64,000 nucleotides of DNA from Amycolatopsis jiangsuensis (GTDB lineage Bacteria > Actinomycetota > Actinomycetes > Mycobacteriales > Pseudonocardiaceae), in assembly GCF_014204865.1 (NCBI RefSeq), contig NZ_JACHMG010000001.1, forward strand, positions 7,900,501-7,964,500, given 5' to 3'. Below the pieces are notes generated by a model. The model searched no databases and was not told the DNA's origin. It saw only the letters and a program-made list of their open reading frames with translations. This document shows, one piece after another, positions 37,571 through 46,947 of this stretch (position 1 is the stretch's first letter; every line of letters begins with the position of its first letter). The position numbers were made by a program, and so were the translations under genes.

Positions 37571-38425
37571 TCAGCCCAGTGACCGCGCCGCGGCGACGGC
37601 CTGCGCGGCGTAAGACCGTCCGAACAAGACGGTGTGCACGAGCAGCGGGAACAGTTGGTGCAGCGGTATGCGCTCGCGGTACCCGTCGGCAAGCGGTGCG
37701 GCTTCGTGGTACGCCGCGACGACGCGCTCCAAGCGCGGGCAGCCGAACAGGTGCAGCATCGCCAGGTCCGTCTCACGGTGCCCACCGTGCGCTGCCGGAT
37801 CGATGAGGACGGCGCCACGGTCGCTCCACAGCACGTTGCCGTTCCACAGATCACCGTGCAGCCGAGCCGGTGCTTCGGTGGTGTCCGGAAACCGCGCGCA
37901 GGCCCGTTCGATCACTGCCGCTTCCGAAGAACTCAGCGCGCCGGCGTCGACCGCAGTGCGCACGTACGGCAACACGCGGTGTTCGGCGTACCACTGCGGC
38001 CAGCTGTCCCCGGGCACGTTCCGCATCGATGCGTTTCCGATCCACGCGTCCGCGGGACCGCCCGGTGGGGGAGCGCCGAACGACGGTGCGCCGGCCGCGT
38101 GCAGAGCGGCAAGTTCGCGTCCGAACGTCTCCGCCGCGGCAGTAGTGGGGGAGGACGCGTCGACGAGGTCGAGCACGAGCCAGTCCGCGTCGGCCCCGTG
38201 GACCCGCGGCACCGCCACCGCTCCGGCGTCGGCCAGCCAGCGCAGCCCGGCGGCTTCGGCCGCGGCCGCCCCGGGGGCGTACTTCACCACCGCGACCGCA
38301 CCGCCGGCCAGCGTGACCCGGCCGAGGGAGCCAGTGTGCCCGGCGCCGGTCACGGCCCGGCCGGTGAGCCGCGCGGCCGCTTCGGCCGGTCCTTCGGAGC
38401 GCTGCCGGGGAACCACGTCCCGCAC
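37571..38425 (-). CDS. Fructosamine kinase family protein
   Basis: A 284-residue small-molecule kinase of the APH/choline kinase fold. It has the glycine-rich start GHTGSLGRVTLAGGAVAVVKYAPG with the ATP-binding Lys, the catalytic loop ARLHGDLWNGNVLW and the metal motif LIDPAAHGGHRETDLAM. Fructosamine 3-kinases phosphorylate protein-bound fructosamines so that these break down; bacterial members may act on ribulosamines. The start is GTG 38425. It sits between the orphan kinase and the tig cluster and is divergent from tig. Confidence 0.9.
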   Translation of the reverse strand: MRDVVPRQRSEGPAEAAARLTGRAVTGAGHTGSLGRVTLAGGAVAVVKYAPGAAAAEAAGLRWLADAGAVAVPRVHGADADWLVLDLVDASSPTTAAAETFGRELAALHAAGAPSFGAPPPGGPADAWIGNASMRNVPGDSWPQWYAEHRVLPYVRTAVDAGALSSSEAAVIERACARFPDTTEAPARLHGDLWNGNVLWSDRGAVLIDPAAHGGHRETDLAMLHLFGCPRLERVVAAYHEAAPLADGYRERIPLHQLFPLLVHTVLFGRSYAAQAVAAARSLG

Positions 38426-38593
38426 GCTACGCCCGCGCCCGCGCCCGGCCGCTGACCGGGACGTGCGCGGATGGCCCCCGGGCCGGTCTCGTCACGCCTC
38501 TGGCCTAGACTCGGACGTCCCGGTCAGCAGGTGACCGGGGGCGTCCCGAGGGACGTTCGCAACCCGTATCGTTTACCGCTCGAGGAGAAGATC

Positions 38594-39973
38594 TTGAAGA
38601 GCACCGTCGAGCAGCTCAGCCCGACGCGAGTGAAGATCAATGTCGAGGTGCCGTTCGACGAGCTCAAGCCGAACTTCGACCGCGCCTACCGCAAGATCGC
38701 CCAGCAGGTGCGCATCCCGGGCTTCCGGCCCGGCAAGGCGCCCGCTCGCGTCCTGGAAAGCCGGATCGGCCGCGCGCCGGTGCTCGACGAGGTCGTCAAC
38801 GAGGCCATCCCGGCCAAGTACATCGAGGCCGTGCGCGCCGGCGAGGTCCGCACACTGGGCCAGCCCGAGTTCGAGGTCACCAAGCTCGAGGACCGCGACG
38901 TGCTGGAGTTCAGCGCCGAGGTCGACGTGCGCCCGGCCATCGAGCTGCCCGACCTCGAGGGCCTGGAGATCAGCGTCGACGACGTCGAGACCACCGACGA
39001 GGAGGTCGCCGAGCAGCTCGACGAGCTGCGCGCCCGCTTCGGCACCCTGACCGGGGTCGAGCGGCCGGCCGAGAACGGCGACTTCGTGTCGATCGACCTG
39101 GCCGCCACGGTCGGCGGCGAGCCGGTCGAGGAGGCCTCGACCACCGGCCTGTCCTACGAGATCGGCTCCGGCCAGCTCGTGGACGGCATCGACGAGGCGA
39201 TCGTCGGCGCCAACGCCGGCGAGACCAAGTCCTTCACCACCAAGCTGGTGGCCGGGGAGTACGCCGGCCAGGACGCCGAGGTCACCGTCACCGTGCAGTC
39301 GGTCAAGCAGCGGGAGCTGCCCGAGGCCGACGACGAGTTCGCCCAGCTGGCCAGCGAGTTCGACACCGTCGACGAGCTGCGCGCGGACCTGCGCGAGCGG
39401 CTCGGCCGGGTGAAGAAGATGCAGCAGGGTGTGCAGGCCCGCGACAAGGTCCTGGACATTCTGCTCGAGCGCACCGAGGTGCCGATCCCGGAGAAGGTCC
39501 TCGAGGCCGAGGTCGAGAACCGCAAGCACGACGCGGTGCACCCGTTCGACCACGACGAGGCGAAGTTCGCCGAGGCACTCGAGGCCGAGGGCCGCACGCT
39601 GGACGAGTTCAATACCGAGGTCCAGGAGGAGTCGGAGAAGGCCGTCCGCACGCAGCTGCTGCTGGACACCATCGCCGACGACGAGCAGACCACGGTCGAC
39701 GACGGCGAGCTCACCGAGCGGATCGTCTACCAGGCCCAGCGCTTCGGCGTCAGCCCGGACGAGTACGTGCAGCGGGCCCAGCAGTCCGGCCAGCTCACCG
39801 CCATCTACGCCGACGTGCGCCGCGGCAAGGCGCTCGCCTCGGTGGTGCGAGGCACCACGGTGAAGGACGCTTCCGGCGCCGAGGTGGACCTGTCCGAGCT
39901 GTTCGGCTCCGACGAGGCCGAAACCGAGGAGGCCCCGGCGGCCGAGGAGACGGCGGCCGCGTCCGCGGAGTAA
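38594..39973 (+). CDS. tig: Trigger factor
   Basis: A 459-residue ribosome-bound chaperone and peptidyl-prolyl isomerase. The N-terminal ribosome-binding signature is VRIPGFRPGKAPARVLE, the FKBP-like domain follows (about residues 155-240, GDFVSIDLAA...GSGQLVDGIDEAIVG), and the C-terminal chaperone arms are helical, ending in an acidic Glu/Ala tail. The start is a TTG at 38594 (read as MKSTVEQLSPTRVKINVEV), 6 nt after GAGGAG; this matches the conserved beginning of actinobacterial trigger factors. It is followed by clpP and clpX in the conserved order. Confidence 0.97.
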   Translation: MKSTVEQLSPTRVKINVEVPFDELKPNFDRAYRKIAQQVRIPGFRPGKAPARVLESRIGRAPVLDEVVNEAIPAKYIEAVRAGEVRTLGQPEFEVTKLEDRDVLEFSAEVDVRPAIELPDLEGLEISVDDVETTDEEVAEQLDELRARFGTLTGVERPAENGDFVSIDLAATVGGEPVEEASTTGLSYEIGSGQLVDGIDEAIVGANAGETKSFTTKLVAGEYAGQDAEVTVTVQSVKQRELPEADDEFAQLASEFDTVDELRADLRERLGRVKKMQQGVQARDKVLDILLERTEVPIPEKVLEAEVENRKHDAVHPFDHDEAKFAEALEAEGRTLDEFNTEVQEESEKAVRTQLLLDTIADDEQTTVDDGELTERIVYQAQRFGVSPDEYVQRAQQSGQLTAIYADVRRGKALASVVRGTTVKDASGAEVDLSELFGSDEAETEEAPAAEETAAASAE

Positions 39974-40141
39974 AGCTGTGAGCGAACTTGGGCGGTGTCA
40001 GGCATTCTGCACCGCCCGAGTTCGTTAGGGTCGGATACGAGATCCAGTACCGGCTCCAGTGCGGCGGCGGTCCCCGCGACCGCGCCGCGCCAGAGCCGGC
40101 CCACCCCGATCAACCGAGCGCGAAGTGCAAGGAGACCCTTC

Positions 40142-40771
40142 ATGAGCGACTTCCGGCGGGCTCCGCAGGCGCGGTACATCCTGCCTTCCTACGTCGAGCG
40201 CACCAGCTACGGCGTGAAGGAGTCCAACCCGTACAACAAGCTGTACGAGGAGCGGACGATCTTCCTCGGCGTGCAGGTGGACGACGCGTCGGCCAACGAC
40301 GTGATGGCCCAGCTGCTGCACCTCGAGCACGAGGACCCGGACCGCGACATCAGCATCTACATCAACTCCCCTGGCGGGTCGTTCACCTCGCTGATGGCGA
40401 TCTACGACACCATGCAGTACATCCGCCCGGACATCTCCACCGTGTGCCTCGGCCAGGCCGCCTCGGCCGCCGCGGTGCTGCTGGCGGCCGGCACGCCGGG
40501 CAAGCGCATGGCGCTGCCCAACGCGCGCGTGCTGATCCACCAGCCGGCCACCGAGGGCACCTACGGGCAGGTCTCCGACCTGGAGATCCAGGCCGCCGAG
40601 ATCAAGCGGGTGCGCCGCCAGATGGAGATCATCCTGGCCAAGCACACGAACAAGGAGCCCGAGGAGATCCAGGCCGACATCGAGCGGGACAAGATCCTCA
40701 CCGCCGAGGAGGCCAAGGCCTACGGCATGATCGACGAGGTGCTCCCGTACCGGAAGGCTTCGGCGAACTGA
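40142..40771 (+). CDS. clpP2: ATP-dependent Clp protease proteolytic subunit, ClpP2 type
   Basis: A 209-residue serine protease subunit. The catalytic triad is Ser108 (GQAASAAAV), His133 (LIHQPA) and Asp183 (ERDKILT). The N-terminus [29 protein letters not shown] is the signature of actinobacterial ClpP2 (shown here in two parts, [11 protein letters not shown] and [11 protein letters not shown]). In other actinomycetes clpP1 lies directly upstream, between tig and clpP2, and active protease needs both rings. Here the 168 bp between tig and this gene hold no clpP1. AAGGAG precedes the ATG. The partner gene must lie elsewhere, if present. Confidence 0.95.
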   Translation: MSDFRRAPQARYILPSYVERTSYGVKESNPYNKLYEERTIFLGVQVDDASANDVMAQLLHLEHEDPDRDISIYINSPGGSFTSLMAIYDTMQYIRPDISTVCLGQAASAAAVLLAAGTPGKRMALPNARVLIHQPATEGTYGQVSDLEIQAAEIKRVRRQMEIILAKHTNKEPEEIQADIERDKILTAEEAKAYGMIDEVLPYRKASAN

Positions 40772-40995
40772 TCCGACGAGCCGGTGCGCGGGCAATCCTC
40801 GCCGTGCACCGGCCCGCTGGTCTACTGTCGTAGGTTCGACGTTCCCGCACCGGGGCCGGGGTGCTCCCGTTCGCGGCTTCGGACGGGTACCGTCGGTGGC
40901 AATGCGTGCAGCCCCGGGTCGAGTCGGTGAGGCCCGGGACCGCCAGAGAGAGCAGGTGCGCACCCCGCGCACCGGAGGGGACGAGGTCAACGGCC

Positions 40996-42291
40996 ATGGC
41001 ACGGATCGGTGACGGCGGGGATCTGCTCAAGTGTTCTTTCTGCGGGAAGAGCCAGAAGCAGGTGAAGAAGCTCATTGCCGGCCCCGGGGTGTACATCTGC
41101 GACGAGTGCATCGACCTCTGCAACGAGATCATCGAGGAGGAGCTGGCCGAGGCCGGCGACGTCAAACTCGACGAGCTGCCGAAGCCCGCGGACATCCGCG
41201 ACTTCCTCGAGCAGTACATCATCGGCCAGGACGAGGCGAAGAAGACCCTCGCGGTCGCGGTGTACAACCACTACAAGCGGATCCAGGCCGAGGACAAGGC
41301 CGGGCCGAAGGACTCCAAGGACGAGCCGGTCGAGCTGGCCAAGTCCAACATCCTGATGCTCGGCCCCACCGGCTGCGGCAAGACCTACCTCGCGCAGACG
41401 CTGGCCAAGCTGCTCAACGTCCCGTTCGCGATCGCGGACGCCACCGCGCTGACCGAGGCGGGCTACGTGGGCGAGGATGTGGAGAACATCCTGCTCAAGC
41501 TGATCCAGGCGGCCGACTACGACGTCAAGCGCGCCGAGACCGGCATCATCTACATCGACGAGGTCGACAAGATCGCCCGCAAGTCGGAGAACCCGTCGAT
41601 CACCCGTGACGTGTCCGGCGAGGGTGTGCAGCAGGCGCTGCTGAAGATTCTCGAGGGCACCACCGCGTCGGTGCCGCCGCAGGGCGGGCGCAAGCATCCG
41701 CACCAGGAGTTCATCCAGATCGACACCACGAACGTGCTGTTCATCGTGGCCGGCGCGTTCGCCGGGCTGGAGAAGATCATCAACGAGCGGGTCGGCAAGC
41801 GGGGCCTCGGCTTCGGCGCGGAGATCCGCACGAAGGCCGAGATCGAAGGCAGCGACGTCTTCTCCGAGACGATGCCCGAGGACCTGATCAAGTTCGGCCT
41901 GATCCCGGAGTTCATCGGCCGCCTCCCGGTGGTCGCCACGGTGAACCACCTGGACAAGGAATCGCTGGTCTCCATCCTCACCCAGCCGCGCAACGCACTG
42001 GTGAAGCAGTACAAGAAGCTCTTCGAGCTGGACAACGTGGAACTGGAGTTCACCAAGACCGCGCTCGAGGCGATCGCCGACCAGGCGGTGCTGCGCGGTA
42101 CCGGCGCCCGTGGCCTGCGCGCGATCATGGAGGAAGTCCTCCAGCCGGTCATGTACGACATCCCGAGCCGCGAGGACGTGGCGAAGGTCGTGATCACCGA
42201 GCAGACCGTGCGGGAGAACGTGAACCCCACGATCGTGGCCCGGCAGCCCTCGCGGCGCACGCGCAGCGAGCGGGGCGAGAAGTCCGCCTGA
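40996..42291 (+). CDS. clpX: ATP-dependent Clp protease ATP-binding subunit ClpX
   Basis: A 431-residue AAA+ unfoldase. It starts with the C4 zinc finger ([10 protein letters not shown]...CDECIDLC) for substrate and adaptor binding, then Walker A GPTGCGKT, Walker [11 protein letters not shown], pore loop GYVGEDVEN, the ClpP-contacting loop in the LGFGAEI region, and sensor [10 protein letters not shown]. It feeds unfolded proteins into ClpP. ATG 40996 has GAGG 9 nt upstream. It follows clpP on the same strand after a 224-bp gap that could contain its own promoter. Confidence 0.97.
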   Translation: MARIGDGGDLLKCSFCGKSQKQVKKLIAGPGVYICDECIDLCNEIIEEELAEAGDVKLDELPKPADIRDFLEQYIIGQDEAKKTLAVAVYNHYKRIQAEDKAGPKDSKDEPVELAKSNILMLGPTGCGKTYLAQTLAKLLNVPFAIADATALTEAGYVGEDVENILLKLIQAADYDVKRAETGIIYIDEVDKIARKSENPSITRDVSGEGVQQALLKILEGTTASVPPQGGRKHPHQEFIQIDTTNVLFIVAGAFAGLEKIINERVGKRGLGFGAEIRTKAEIEGSDVFSETMPEDLIKFGLIPEFIGRLPVVATVNHLDKESLVSILTQPRNALVKQYKKLFELDNVELEFTKTALEAIADQAVLRGTGARGLRAIMEEVLQPVMYDIPSREDVAKVVITEQTVRENVNPTIVARQPSRRTRSERGEKSA

Positions 42292-42357
42292 TCGGCCGCC
42301 GCCGCGGCGCCCGCGGAGCTTAGGAGGAGTCGGCTGCCAGGGTGTTCGCGGCAGGCG

Positions 42358-42363
42358 CGATAA
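42358..42363 (+). promoter_or_regulatory. Candidate -10 box, leaderless transcript
   Basis: GATAAT lies 8 bp before the ATG at 42372, which has no ribosome site. This spacing would put the transcription start at or next to the start codon, as in many leaderless actinomycete genes. No clear -35 box is seen. Confidence 0.35.
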
Positions 42364-42371
42364 TGAACAGG

Positions 42372-42773
42372 ATGACGACCGTGCCGCTGACCGCACCCCC
42401 GGGGGACGACACCGCCGACCCGGCCGAAGCGGTTTCCTCCGACCCCGCCGGCTCGTCGCCGGCCACCCCGGTCGGCATCGTCGAGCTCAGCGAGCGCGTG
42501 GTGGGGTCCGTCCTGACGCGCTGCCCGTGGCTGCCGCGCGCGTCCGAGATCTTCCTGGGCCTCTGCACGCTGGTCTGTCTGGTCGCGATCGGCACCCGGC
42601 TCTCCCCGCTGCCGCTGATCCCGATCCCGCTGTTCGGCGCGGCCTACCTCTTCCTGCACCGCCTGCGCACCGCGCAGACCCGGGTCCACCAGCTCCGCTG
42701 GTCCCTGCTGAGCGCGCTGTCGGCGATGATCGGCTTCTGGCTGATCTCCGTGGTCGCCCGCTGGGTCTCCTGA
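42372..42773 (+). CDS. Small membrane protein of unknown function
   Basis: A 133-residue protein. The first 45 residues are acidic and Pro/Ala/Ser-rich (probably disordered). Then come two hydrophobic segments, IFLGLCTLVCLVAIGT...LPLIPIPLFGAAYLFL and LLSALSAMIGFWLISVVA, divided by a short RLRTAQTRVHQLRW loop. No family is recognised. The ATG at 42372 is preferred over 42363 because a GATAAT -10 box overlaps the latter. It follows clpX by 80 bp and converges with the esterase gene. Confidence 0.65.
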   Translation: MTTVPLTAPPGDDTADPAEAVSSDPAGSSPATPVGIVELSERVVGSVLTRCPWLPRASEIFLGLCTLVCLVAIGTRLSPLPLIPIPLFGAAYLFLHRLRTAQTRVHQLRWSLLSALSAMIGFWLISVVARWVS

Positions 42774-42787
42774 CCGGTCCGCTCCCT

Positions 42788-43699
42788 TTACGCAGTCCGG
42801 GGCAGGTGCTTGCCCAGGAAGCTGACCAGGCTCGGGACCACCGTGCGGAAGAACGTGTCGCTGTGCCTGCCCTTGGCGGTGTAGGCCACGGCCGGGTGGG
42901 TGGCCGTGATGTACTCCCGGACGCCGGTGATGAACCGGTCCTCGGTGCCGCAGTAGACGGCGGTCGGGATGCCGTTCAGTGCGCTCGGATGGCGCAGTGG
43001 GTCCAGCGCCGTCCAGTCGGTGCGGCCGGTGAAGATGCGGCGCTTCTCCATCTCCGGCCACGACGTGATCAGCGCGGGGGAGACGGCCGCGATCGCGGCG
43101 GGTGGCTGGCGGCGTTCGGCACGGCGGCGGCCGTAGAGCATCGCCCCGAAGCCGCCCATCGACACTCCCGCGCAGGCGAACGGCTGTCCGTCGGGCCCGG
43201 CGAAGCCGCGTGCCCGCAGCCACTGGGGGACCTCTTCCAGCAGCATCGCCATCGGGTCGTCACCGGGGTGGACCGGATGCCAGTAGTTGTCGCCGCCGTC
43301 CACGGCGACGTAGCCGTACGGGCGCACGGCCTTGCGCGCGACGTCGCTGCCGAGCTGCCTGAGCAGTCCGCTCGGCGCGGCGGAGCGGGCGTTGCCGTGC
43401 AGGCCGTGCAGCAGCAGGGACATCGGCAGCCCGCGCGGAGGGTGCTTGCTCGGCAGCAGGAACACCAGGTTCACCATGCGCCCGCGAGCCGCGGAGTACA
43501 CCCGCTCGACCCGCATGCTGCCCAGCTGCGTGACCGGGGTGGACGAGGCGACCCCGAGTGCCCGCTGCAGCGCCTGGCTGAACGGCACGACGCCGGTCGC
43601 GGTGCCCACGGCCACGCCGGCCACGCCGAGTCCCGACGCGCCCGCGATGAGCAGTGAACGACGGCTCACCCGCCGCCGGTCACCGGTTGGTTCGTCCAC
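42788..43699 (-). CDS. Exported alpha/beta-hydrolase (esterase, Tat signal)
   Basis: A 303-residue esterase of the antigen 85/esterase D-like group. The N-terminus holds a twin-arginine signal (RRRVSRRSLLIAGASGLGVAG). The nucleophile elbow is CAGVSMGGFGAM (Ser), and the final His is probably in GRHSDTFF, with an Asp in YCGTEDRF. LLLHGLHGNARS forms the oxyanion region. The start is GTG 43699. It could act on wall or lipid esters outside the membrane. It stands alone, convergent with the small membrane protein gene. Confidence 0.87.
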   Translation of the reverse strand: MDEPTGDRRRVSRRSLLIAGASGLGVAGVAVGTATGVVPFSQALQRALGVASSTPVTQLGSMRVERVYSAARGRMVNLVFLLPSKHPPRGLPMSLLLHGLHGNARSAAPSGLLRQLGSDVARKAVRPYGYVAVDGGDNYWHPVHPGDDPMAMLLEEVPQWLRARGFAGPDGQPFACAGVSMGGFGAMLYGRRRAERRQPPAAIAAVSPALITSWPEMEKRRIFTGRTDWTALDPLRHPSALNGIPTAVYCGTEDRFITGVREYITATHPAVAYTAKGRHSDTFFRTVVPSLVSFLGKHLPRTA

Positions 43700-43876
43700 C
43701 TGTCCCTCCGTCCCCCATACAGCCTAGGACGCCGTGGCGGACCGAAACGTTGCGTTGCGAAATCTTCACGCGGATGGACACCACACCGACCCTCCGAAAG
43801 CGGACAATGGGGACACCGTCCGACCGGATCGGGTGACGCGACCACTGTGGACGCTCCGCGTCGTCCGAAGTGGACT

Positions 43877-44710
43877 TCAGCCGGAGAGTCCGAGCAGCCG
43901 CCGGTCCCCGGTGTAGACGTTCATGCTGTCCCCGCGCAGGAAGCCGATCAGGGTCATGGAGTTCTCCTCGGCCAGCTCCACCGCCAGCGACGACGGCGCC
44001 GAGACGGCCGCGAGCAGCCCGATCCCCGCCATCGCGGCCTTCTGCACCAGCTCGAACGACGCCCGCCCCGACACCAGCAGCCCGAGGTCCGGCGCCGGGA
44101 TCCGGCCGGCCTGCAACGCCCAGCCGAGCACCTTGTCGACCGCGTTGTGCCGTCCGACGTCCTCGCGCACCACCGCCAGCTCGCCGTCGGCGGTGAACAG
44201 CGCGGCGGCATGCAGGCCGCCCGTGGCGGAAAACACTTTCTGCTGTTCCCGCAACGCGTCCGGCAGGTGTGCCAGCACCTCTGTGGACACTGTGAACGCC
44301 GAGGAGGCCGGGGAGAAACGGCTGCGCAGCTTCACCGCGTCCAGCGCCGCCTTCCCGCAGACGCCGCACGAGGAGGTGGTGTAGAAATTCCGTTCCACTC
44401 CGGTGTCCGGTGGTGACACTCCCTCCGCGAGCGTCACGTCGAGCACGTTGTAGGTGTTGCGTCCCCGGTCGTCGACGCCGTCGCAGTACCGGGCCACCGC
44501 GATGTCCTCCCGCGCGCCGAGTACCCCTTCGGACAACAGGAAACCGTGCGCCAGTTCCACATCGTGGCCGGGTGTGCGCATCGTCACCGCCAGGGATCTG
44601 CCGCCGACGCGCAGCTCCAGCGGTTCCTCCGCGGCGAGCGAGTCCGGTCGACGGCGCTCGCCGTCAGCGGAGATCCGCCGCACCGGCCGCCGCACGGTGA
44701 GTCTGCCCAT
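43877..44710 (-). CDS. fdhD: Formate dehydrogenase accessory sulfurtransferase FdhD
   Basis: A 277-residue protein that transfers sulfur from a cysteine desulfurase to the molybdenum cofactor of formate dehydrogenase-like enzymes. The active Cys pair is in [12 protein letters not shown]; other family motifs are [26 protein letters not shown] and [16 protein letters not shown], and [22 protein letters not shown] 44710 has GGAGGG just upstream. It is divergent from an OFA-family transporter, and an FdhF/YdeP-like oxidoreductase lies 9 kb away, so the three may serve one formate or oxalate function. Confidence 0.96.
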   Translation of the reverse strand: MGRLTVRRPVRRISADGERRRPDSLAAEEPLELRVGGRSLAVTMRTPGHDVELAHGFLLSEGVLGAREDIAVARYCDGVDDRGRNTYNVLDVTLAEGVSPPDTGVERNFYTTSSCGVCGKAALDAVKLRSRFSPASSAFTVSTEVLAHLPDALREQQKVFSATGGLHAAALFTADGELAVVREDVGRHNAVDKVLGWALQAGRIPAPDLGLLVSGRASFELVQKAAMAGIGLLAAVSAPSSLAVELAEENSMTLIGFLRGDSMNVYTGDRRLLGLSG

Positions 44711-44837
44711 CGTCCCTCCACCTTTTCGTCCCGAATTCGTTACCCGACGAACCAGACATACGACATCCGGCCGGTGCAACGACGACGGTTTGGTAATACA
44801 TTCCCTGCACCCCCTCATAGTTCGGAGGAGTCTGACG

Positions 44838-46193
44838 ATGGCCGTCCCCGGCTTCCTCGCCCGCTCTCGTATCGTGGCACCGCCCGGGTGGACACGCTGG
44901 CTGGTCCCGCCCGCCGCGCTGTCCATCCATCTCTCGATCGGGCAGGCGTACGCGTGGAGCGTGTTCAAAACCCCGCTGGAGAAGACCCTGCATCTCTCCG
45001 GCACCCAGTCCGGGCTGCCGTTCCAGCTCGGCATCGTGATGCTCGGCCTGTCCGCCGCCTTCGGCGGGACACTGGTCGAGAAGAACGGCCCCCGCTGGGC
45101 GATGTTCGTGGCCACCGTGTGCTTCTCGGCCGGCTTCCTGATCTCCGCGCTCGGTGTCGCCACCGGCCAGTTCTGGCTCGTGGTGGTGGGCTACGGCGGG
45201 ATCGGCGGGATCGGGCTCGGCATCGGGTACATCTCCCCGGTCTCGACGCTGATCAAGTGGTTCCCGGACCGGCCGGGAATGGCGACCGGCATCGCGATCA
45301 TGGGCTTCGGCGGCGGCGCGCTGATCGCCTCGCCGTGGTCCTCGGCGATGCTCGGCAGCTCGCCGGGCACCGGTGACATCGCGGTGGCCTTCCTCGTGCA
45401 CGGTCTCGTCTACGCCGTGTTCATGACGCTGGGTGTGCTGATCGTGCGGGTACCCGCCGAGGGCTGGCGCCCGGCGGGCTGGACGCCGAAGGCGGACGCC
45501 GCCAAACCGCTGATCTCCACCGCGAACGTCTCCGCCGCGAACGCGCTGAAGACCCCACAGTTCTGGTGCTTGTGGATCGTGTTGTGCCTCAACGTGACCG
45601 CCGGCATCGGCATCCTCGAGAAGGCCGCGCCGATGATCACGGACTTCTTCAAGGGCACTTCGGCGCCGGTCGGCACCGCCGCGGCCGCCGGGTTCGTCGC
45701 GATGCTCTCGCTGACCAACATGCTCGGCCGGTTCGTGTGGTCGTCGGTGTCGGACTCGGTGGGGCGCAAGAACATCTACCGGTTCTACCTCGGTGTCGGC
45801 GCCCTGCTGTACCTGGTGATCGCGCTGACCACGAACGGCTCCAAGCTGGTGTTCGTGCTGTGCGCGATGCTGATCCTCTCCTTCTACGGCGGCGGGTTCT
45901 CCACGCTCCCGGCCTACCTCAAGGACCTGTTCGGCACCTACCAGGTCGGCGCCATCCACGGCAGGCTGCTCACCGCGTGGTCGGTCGCCGGGGTGCTCGG
46001 CCCGCTGATCGTCGACGGGATCGCCGACAGCCAGAAGGCGGCGGGCAAGACCGGCCCGGACCTCTACGCGACGTCCTTCTACATCATGATCGGCCTGCTC
46101 GTGGTCGGCTTCATCGCGAACGAATGCGTGCGCCCGGTCAAGGAGCGCTACCACGAGCCTGCCGGCGGTACCCAGGTGGGGAGTGAGGCCTGA
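44838..46193 (+). CDS. OFA-family MFS transporter (oxalate/formate antiporter-like)
   Basis: A 451-residue major facilitator with 12 predicted helices. OFA features: [15 protein letters not shown] in helix 1, [14 protein letters not shown] loop 2-3, [45 protein letters not shown] helix 4-5 sequence (seen as [18 protein letters not shown]), and [22 protein letters not shown]. It probably moves formate, oxalate or a related carboxylate. GGAGGAG lies before the ATG. The stop overlaps a 46-codon gene by TGATG. It is divergent from fdhD across 127 bp. Confidence 0.9.
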   Translation: MAVPGFLARSRIVAPPGWTRWLVPPAALSIHLSIGQAYAWSVFKTPLEKTLHLSGTQSGLPFQLGIVMLGLSAAFGGTLVEKNGPRWAMFVATVCFSAGFLISALGVATGQFWLVVVGYGGIGGIGLGIGYISPVSTLIKWFPDRPGMATGIAIMGFGGGALIASPWSSAMLGSSPGTGDIAVAFLVHGLVYAVFMTLGVLIVRVPAEGWRPAGWTPKADAAKPLISTANVSAANALKTPQFWCLWIVLCLNVTAGIGILEKAAPMITDFFKGTSAPVGTAAAAGFVAMLSLTNMLGRFVWSSVSDSVGRKNIYRFYLGVGALLYLVIALTTNGSKLVFVLCAMLILSFYGGGFSTLPAYLKDLFGTYQVGAIHGRLLTAWSVAGVLGPLIVDGIADSQKAAGKTGPDLYATSFYIMIGLLVVGFIANECVRPVKERYHEPAGGTQVGSEA

Positions 46194-46333
46194 TGAACGC
46201 ATCGACACCGGCCGAGGGCCGCTCCGGCGGCCGTACGGCCCTGCTCGTGCTCGCCTGGGTGTGGGTGCTGGCGCCGTTCGTCTACGGCGTGGTCGAGCTG
46301 ATCACCAAGGTCGTCGACCTGTTCGGCGGCTGA
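46193..46333 (+). CDS. Small membrane partner of the OFA transporter (46 aa)
   Basis: A 46-residue protein: a short hydrophilic start ([14 protein letters not shown]) and one membrane helix (TALLVLAWVWVLAPFVYGVV) followed by ELITKVVDLFGG. The start overlaps the transporter stop (TGATG), so it is translationally coupled. Tiny proteins of this form (W.W..aP..yG..e...k...LF) are known beside OFA-type transporters and called small subunits. It is followed by a strong terminator, which fixes the end of the operon. Confidence 0.8.
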   Translation: MNASTPAEGRSGGRTALLVLAWVWVLAPFVYGVVELITKVVDLFGG

Positions 46334-46354
46334 GCCGCCGGCGCCGCTGAAAAG

Positions 46355-46377
46355 CCCCGGATCCGTCCGGGGTTTTT
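46355..46377 (+). terminator. Intrinsic terminator of the OFA operon
   Basis: CCCCGGA / TCCGGGG stem with a 4-nt loop, followed by TTTTT. It lies 21 bp after the stop of the small subunit gene and before the ArsR gene's operator. Confidence 0.9.
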
Positions 46378-46389
46378 CACTGGACAAAC

Positions 46390-46407
46390 AGTCAAGAGTT
46401 GTTGACT
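46390..46407. promoter_or_regulatory. Candidate ArsR-type operator
   Basis: AGTCAA-N6-TTGACT is a perfect 6-bp inverted repeat 9 bp before the ATG of the ArsR gene. The site would overlap the promoter or transcription start, consistent with autoregulation of the regulator-MFS operon. Confidence 0.6.
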
Positions 46408-46416
46408 ATTGAGCGC

Positions 46417-46947
46417 ATGCCTGGGGAAGACACACCGGCGCAGGACGCCGTGCACATCCGGACCACCGAACAGCTGCGTGCGGTGAACAACGTGGTGCGC
46501 CATCGCGTGCTGGCCGCGCTGCGGGATGGTCCGGCGACCATCACCCAGCTCGCCGAGCGGCTGGGCCTGGCCAAAGGCAGCTCCAGCTACCACGTGCGGG
46601 TGCTGGAGCGGGCGGGGCTGATCCACGTCGTCCGCACGCGCAAGGTGCGTGGCGTCGTGGAGCGCTACTACGCGCACGTCGGCCGCCGGATCGTGCTGCC
46701 CGAACCGGTGGCGGGGCAGCGGGATGTGCTGATGCAGCACGCGCTGGCCGACCTGGCGACCGCGCCGGAGGGGACGCCGCGCTACGTCCGGATGCAGCAC
46801 ACGAGGATCGGGGAGGCGCAGTTCGCCGAGTTCGAGCGGCGGCTGGGCGAGCTGCTCGACGACCTGCGTGACGCTCGCGACCCGGACGCCCCGGCGGCGA
46901 CCGCGGCGGTCGCGTTCTTCCGTCCGGGCAAGGGCGCGGCCGAATGA
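46417..46947 (+). CDS. ArsR-type winged-helix regulator
   Basis: A 176-residue regulator with an ArsR-like winged helix (VVRHRVLAALRDGPATITQLAERLGLAKGSSSYHVRVLERAGLIHV; recognition helix KGSSSYHVRVLE), then a C-terminal helical part of unknown role. There is no metal-binding CxC pair. ATG 46417 is used; a TTG at 46399 falls in the operator. The ribosome site is weak, so the transcript may be leaderless. It overlaps the next gene (ATGA), an MFS transporter that it most likely controls. Confidence 0.87.
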   Translation: MPGEDTPAQDAVHIRTTEQLRAVNNVVRHRVLAALRDGPATITQLAERLGLAKGSSSYHVRVLERAGLIHVVRTRKVRGVVERYYAHVGRRIVLPEPVAGQRDVLMQHALADLATAPEGTPRYVRMQHTRIGEAQFAEFERRLGELLDDLRDARDPDAPAATAAVAFFRPGKGAAE

